Shown here: positions 62,080-64,000 of the stretch, piece by piece | Layout of the letters: each line of letters starts with the position of its first letter | Position numbering within the stretch: the stretch's first letter is position 1 | Assembly: GCA_947499505.1 (NCBI GenBank) | Contig: CANMOQ010000002.1 | Coordinates: forward strand, 62,001 to 126,000 | DNA length: 64,000 bases | Origin: an uncultured Erythrobacter sp. | GTDB lineage: Bacteria; Pseudomonadota; Alphaproteobacteria; Sphingomonadales; Sphingomonadaceae | Direction: 5' to 3' | The notes under the pieces: model-generated | The model's input: the letters and a program-made list of their open reading frames with translations, nothing else | Told to the model about the DNA's origin: nothing | The model's database searches: none | Program-made: the position numbers and the translations under genes

Positions 62080-63249
62080 ATGCCCGATCTCAGCCGAATC
62101 AATGAGCGCGATAAGCTGAAGGCACGAGCTGGTGACGAGCCACACTGGCAGCGCCTGCGCCAAGGCTGTTACGTAGGGTTTCGACCTTCAAAGAAGGGCA
62201 AACGGGGCACTTGGTTCGCGCGGGCCTATAACGTCGACACAAAACGCAATTCGCGAAAGTCGCTTGGCGATTATGGAAAGCTCGAAGGCCACGATGTTTT
62301 CAATCAAGCGAAAGCGGATGCGGAATTGTGGGCTGATACGGTCGAGTGTGGAGGAGAACGGGCCAGCGACATGGTTACCGTCAAGGATGCCTGCGAAGCA
62401 TACGCGAAAGAGAAGCCCTGCCCGATTCAAGGAGGGATTCTGCGGCGGCACGTCTATTCCGATGCCATCGCCAAGGTTAAGCTGGACAAATTGCGACGGC
62501 ACCATTTGCGCAGCTGGCGCAAGCGGCTGGAACAAGCCCCTGCATTGGTTTCGCGAAACAAGAAGGGCGCTAAGTTATGGAAAGAGCGCGCCAAGTCGAC
62601 CGTGAACCGCGATATGGTCCCGCTACGAGCTGCGCTGGGGCAAGTCCTGAAACACGGTACACCGAACACCGATGCCGCATGGCAGGAGGCGCTCCGCCCC
62701 TTCAAAGGAGCAGATAAGCGCCGAAACCTGTATCTGAACAAGCCGGAGCGCAAACGCCTGATTGATGCCCTGCGCGATGATGCGCGGCCATTTGTGCAGG
62801 GCCTTTGCATGCTGCCTTTGCGTCCCGGCGCTTTGGCAACCCTAACAGCACGCGACTTTGACAAGCGAACCCGCACCCTCACCATTGGCAAGGACAAGAA
62901 CGACAATCCGCGCCAGATTACGGTGCCGCCGGTGATTGCTGATTTCTTTGCCAAACAGGTGAAGGGCAAACTGCCAGCCGCGCCGATCTTTGCCCGCGCT
63001 GGCGGGGAGGTATGGAACAAGGACGCGTGGAAGTATCCGATCAAGGACGCGGTTAACGCGGCTGGCTTACCAAGTGCCGTATCGGCCTACACACTTAGAC
63101 ACTGCGTTATTACCGACCTGATCCGCGCTGGCTTGCCTATCCTGACGGTTGCGCAGCTATCAGGAACAAGTGTTGCCATGATCGAAAAGCACTATGGCCA
63201 TCTGGTGCGCGATGATGCCGAAGACGCGCTGGCGAGTATTGCGATTTGA
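62080..63249 (+). CDS. Tyrosine recombinase/integrase of the copper island
   Basis: 389 residues from the ATG at 62080 (GGAG upstream); the open frame further up overlaps the tRNA fragment and is not coding. N-terminal DUF4102-free SAM-like region (TVKDACEAYAKEKPC) and the catalytic domain with Arg in LRPGALATLTARDF, the second box TLRHCVITDLIRAGLPILTV (His/Arg) and the nucleophile Tyr in SVAMIEKHYGHL. It integrates the element at tRNA-Gly and is transcribed away from the attachment site into the island. Confidence 0.9.
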   Translation: MPDLSRINERDKLKARAGDEPHWQRLRQGCYVGFRPSKKGKRGTWFARAYNVDTKRNSRKSLGDYGKLEGHDVFNQAKADAELWADTVECGGERASDMVTVKDACEAYAKEKPCPIQGGILRRHVYSDAIAKVKLDKLRRHHLRSWRKRLEQAPALVSRNKKGAKLWKERAKSTVNRDMVPLRAALGQVLKHGTPNTDAAWQEALRPFKGADKRRNLYLNKPERKRLIDALRDDARPFVQGLCMLPLRPGALATLTARDFDKRTRTLTIGKDKNDNPRQITVPPVIADFFAKQVKGKLPAAPIFARAGGEVWNKDAWKYPIKDAVNAAGLPSAVSAYTLRHCVITDLIRAGLPILTVAQLSGTSVAMIEKHYGHLVRDDAEDALASIAI

Positions 63250-63320
63250 TTTTGGGCTAATGGAGCAATGGTCTGTTTGTTGTCGCCAAAATGCCAAAAG
63301 CGGACAGTCCGCAAACGACC

Positions 63321-63480
63321 CTATTCTGTTGAAAAACTCCGCTATCGATTTTGGCGAGCAATATCTGGTGTCAGTGCGACCGCCCTGTGTAGTAATGTGC
63401 CGCCCTCCATGGGATTTCCGAATGATAATTACCCGAAAAGACGCGCGAAGCGGCTACGCCCGACTTTTTCAACACAATAG
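63321..63480. mobile_element. MITE-like element or IS remnant with terminal inverted repeats
   Basis: CTATTCTGTTGAAAAA (63321-63336) and TTTTTCAACACAATAG (63465-63480) are inverted repeats with one mismatch, enclosing about 130 bases without a gene. Such ends are common in small insertion sequences. No target-site duplication was clearly seen. Confidence 0.55.
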
Positions 63481-63505
63481 ACCCAATTGCGGACGTTGAT
63501 CCAAG

Positions 63506-63778
63506 CTACTTCCGCGTCCGCTCCAACAGGTCCACGAGTTCCTCAAACTTCTCGCGCTGCTCGCCCTCGTCACCACTGGCGATAGCTTCAGCTACACAGC
63601 AAGCCGCATGGTCTTTCAAAACCTGCGTTTCGACTTTGGCCAACGCCGATTTGATCGCGGCGATTTGGTGAAGGATGTCCATGCAGTAGCGATCATCCTC
63701 GACCATCTGCGCGACGCCGCGCACTTGGCCTTCGATCCGCTTGAGGCGGTTCAGCTTTGCATCAGTGTCCTTGGTCAT
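63506..63778 (-). CDS. csoR: CsoR-family metal-sensing repressor
   Basis: 90 residues from the ATG at 63778 (AGGAT upstream); codons further up are intergenic. The start KLNRLKRIEGQVRGVAQMVE is diagnostic. The Cu(I) ligands fit CsoR: Cys in RYCMDILHQI, then His and Cys in DHAACCVAEA (His-x3-Cys). Divergent from copA with the operator between them. When copper binds, it releases DNA and allows the copA transcript. Confidence 0.88.
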   Translation of the reverse strand: MTKDTDAKLNRLKRIEGQVRGVAQMVEDDRYCMDILHQIAAIKSALAKVETQVLKDHAACCVAEAIASGDEGEQREKFEELVDLLERTRK

Positions 63779-63796
63779 TTGTCGATCCTGATTGAA

Positions 63797-63813
63797 ATAC
63801 CCTAGGGGGGTAT
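63797..63813. promoter_or_regulatory. CsoR operator between csoR and copA
   Basis: ATACCCTAGGGGGGTAT: 6-bp inverted arms ATACCC/GGGTAT with a 5-base G-rich centre, the form of CsoR/RcnR-family sites. It lies 18 bases from the csoR start and 41 bases before copA, so it can control both. Confidence 0.75.
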
Positions 63814-63854
63814 ATATAGGTGATGTCATTCGTTCAACAGAGATCACTTCTTAC

Positions 63855-64000
63855 ATGCCCCAGTTCTCCCGCCGCAACATCATCACCAGCACTGCCGCAC
63901 TGGCCGCAGCTTCCTCGCTTTCGATGCCTGCTTGGGCGCGTGGTCAGTCGATGCCTCACGCGAACAAGGGCTTTGGTGAGTTGTCTGGCGAGAACATCAA
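63855..64000 (+). CDS. copA: CopA-type multicopper oxidase, Tat-exported (N-terminus only; cut by window edge)
   Basis: 48 codons visible: MPQFSRRNIITSTAALAAAS with the twin-Arg SRRN signal, hydrophobic core and cleavage near AWA. The mature part begins with a His-containing stretch (MPHANKGFG). Together with csoR and its operator this fits the CopA family of periplasmic copper-resistance oxidases. The copper domains themselves lie outside the window. Confidence 0.7.
   Translation, partial: MPQFSRRNIITSTAALAAASSLSMPAWARGQSMPHANKGFGELSGENI

Overview
The window looks like a chromosome segment of a marine alphaproteobacterium of the Sphingomonadales/Erythrobacteraceae type. This is inferred from gene content and style: high-GC, Ala/Gly-rich housekeeping genes, a PutA without a ribbon-helix-helix domain, NhaA, a paired APH-like kinase and acyl-CoA dehydrogenase, and a TonB receptor. 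No rRNA gene and no complete tRNA gene was seen, so the placement is not proven.

Layout. (1) 1-2731: RNA repair locus. The start of rtcR reads left; rtcB and rtcA read right from a clear sigma-54 promoter. (2) About 2.9-13.1 kb: an integrated mobile element. It holds a large serine recombinase whose 3' end is tandemly duplicated with a 147-bp period, two VirD4/TraG-like ATPases, a replication-relaxation-like protein, an AlpA-type regulator, an Xre regulator with an RNase H-fold-like partner, and two small genes. (3) 13.3-20.6 kb: a compact, visibly more AT-rich, all-minus cluster that looks like an uncharacterised ribosomally made, post-translationally modified peptide (RiPP) system. It encodes a Cas2-like (SinR-type) protein, a HlyD adaptor, a C39-peptidase ABC exporter, a 103-aa precursor with ten Cys mostly spaced C-x4-C, a radical SAM/SPASM enzyme and an S41 protease. 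(4) 21.2-32.8 kb: a surface/biofilm region. It has a trimeric autotransporter adhesin gene broken by two opposite frameshifts (one at a G7 tract), three LuxR-type regulators, and a complete operon matching the Pseudomonas functional amyloid order fapA-B-C-D-E-F, with one extra gene before fapF.

(5) 32.8-61.7 kb: mostly ordinary chromosome. It includes a lipoprotein cytochrome c' with cytochrome b561, NhaA, a small flagellar remnant or cassette (FliS, a soluble C-terminal piece of FlhA, and sigma factor FliA), a TolB/amidohydrolase fusion, acyl-CoA dehydrogenase with kinase, hydrolases, an M48 protease, aldehyde dehydrogenase, GST, MTA phosphorylase, PutA, dCTP deaminase, a thioesterase-like protein, an enoyl-reductase-like protein and a metal-type TonB receptor. 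Paired CAAAAGTCACACTT repeats occur in two intergenic regions 14 kb apart. (6) 61.9 kb to the end: the left edge of a second integrated island. It starts with a 47-nt fragment of the 3' end of tRNA-Gly(GCC), then a tyrosine integrase, a small inverted-repeat element, csoR with its operator, and the start of a Tat-exported CopA-type copper oxidase.

The two most notable systems are the Cys-pentad RiPP cluster and the Fap-type amyloid operon. They sit side by side with the broken adhesin, which suggests a region specialised in exported peptides and cell-surface structures.
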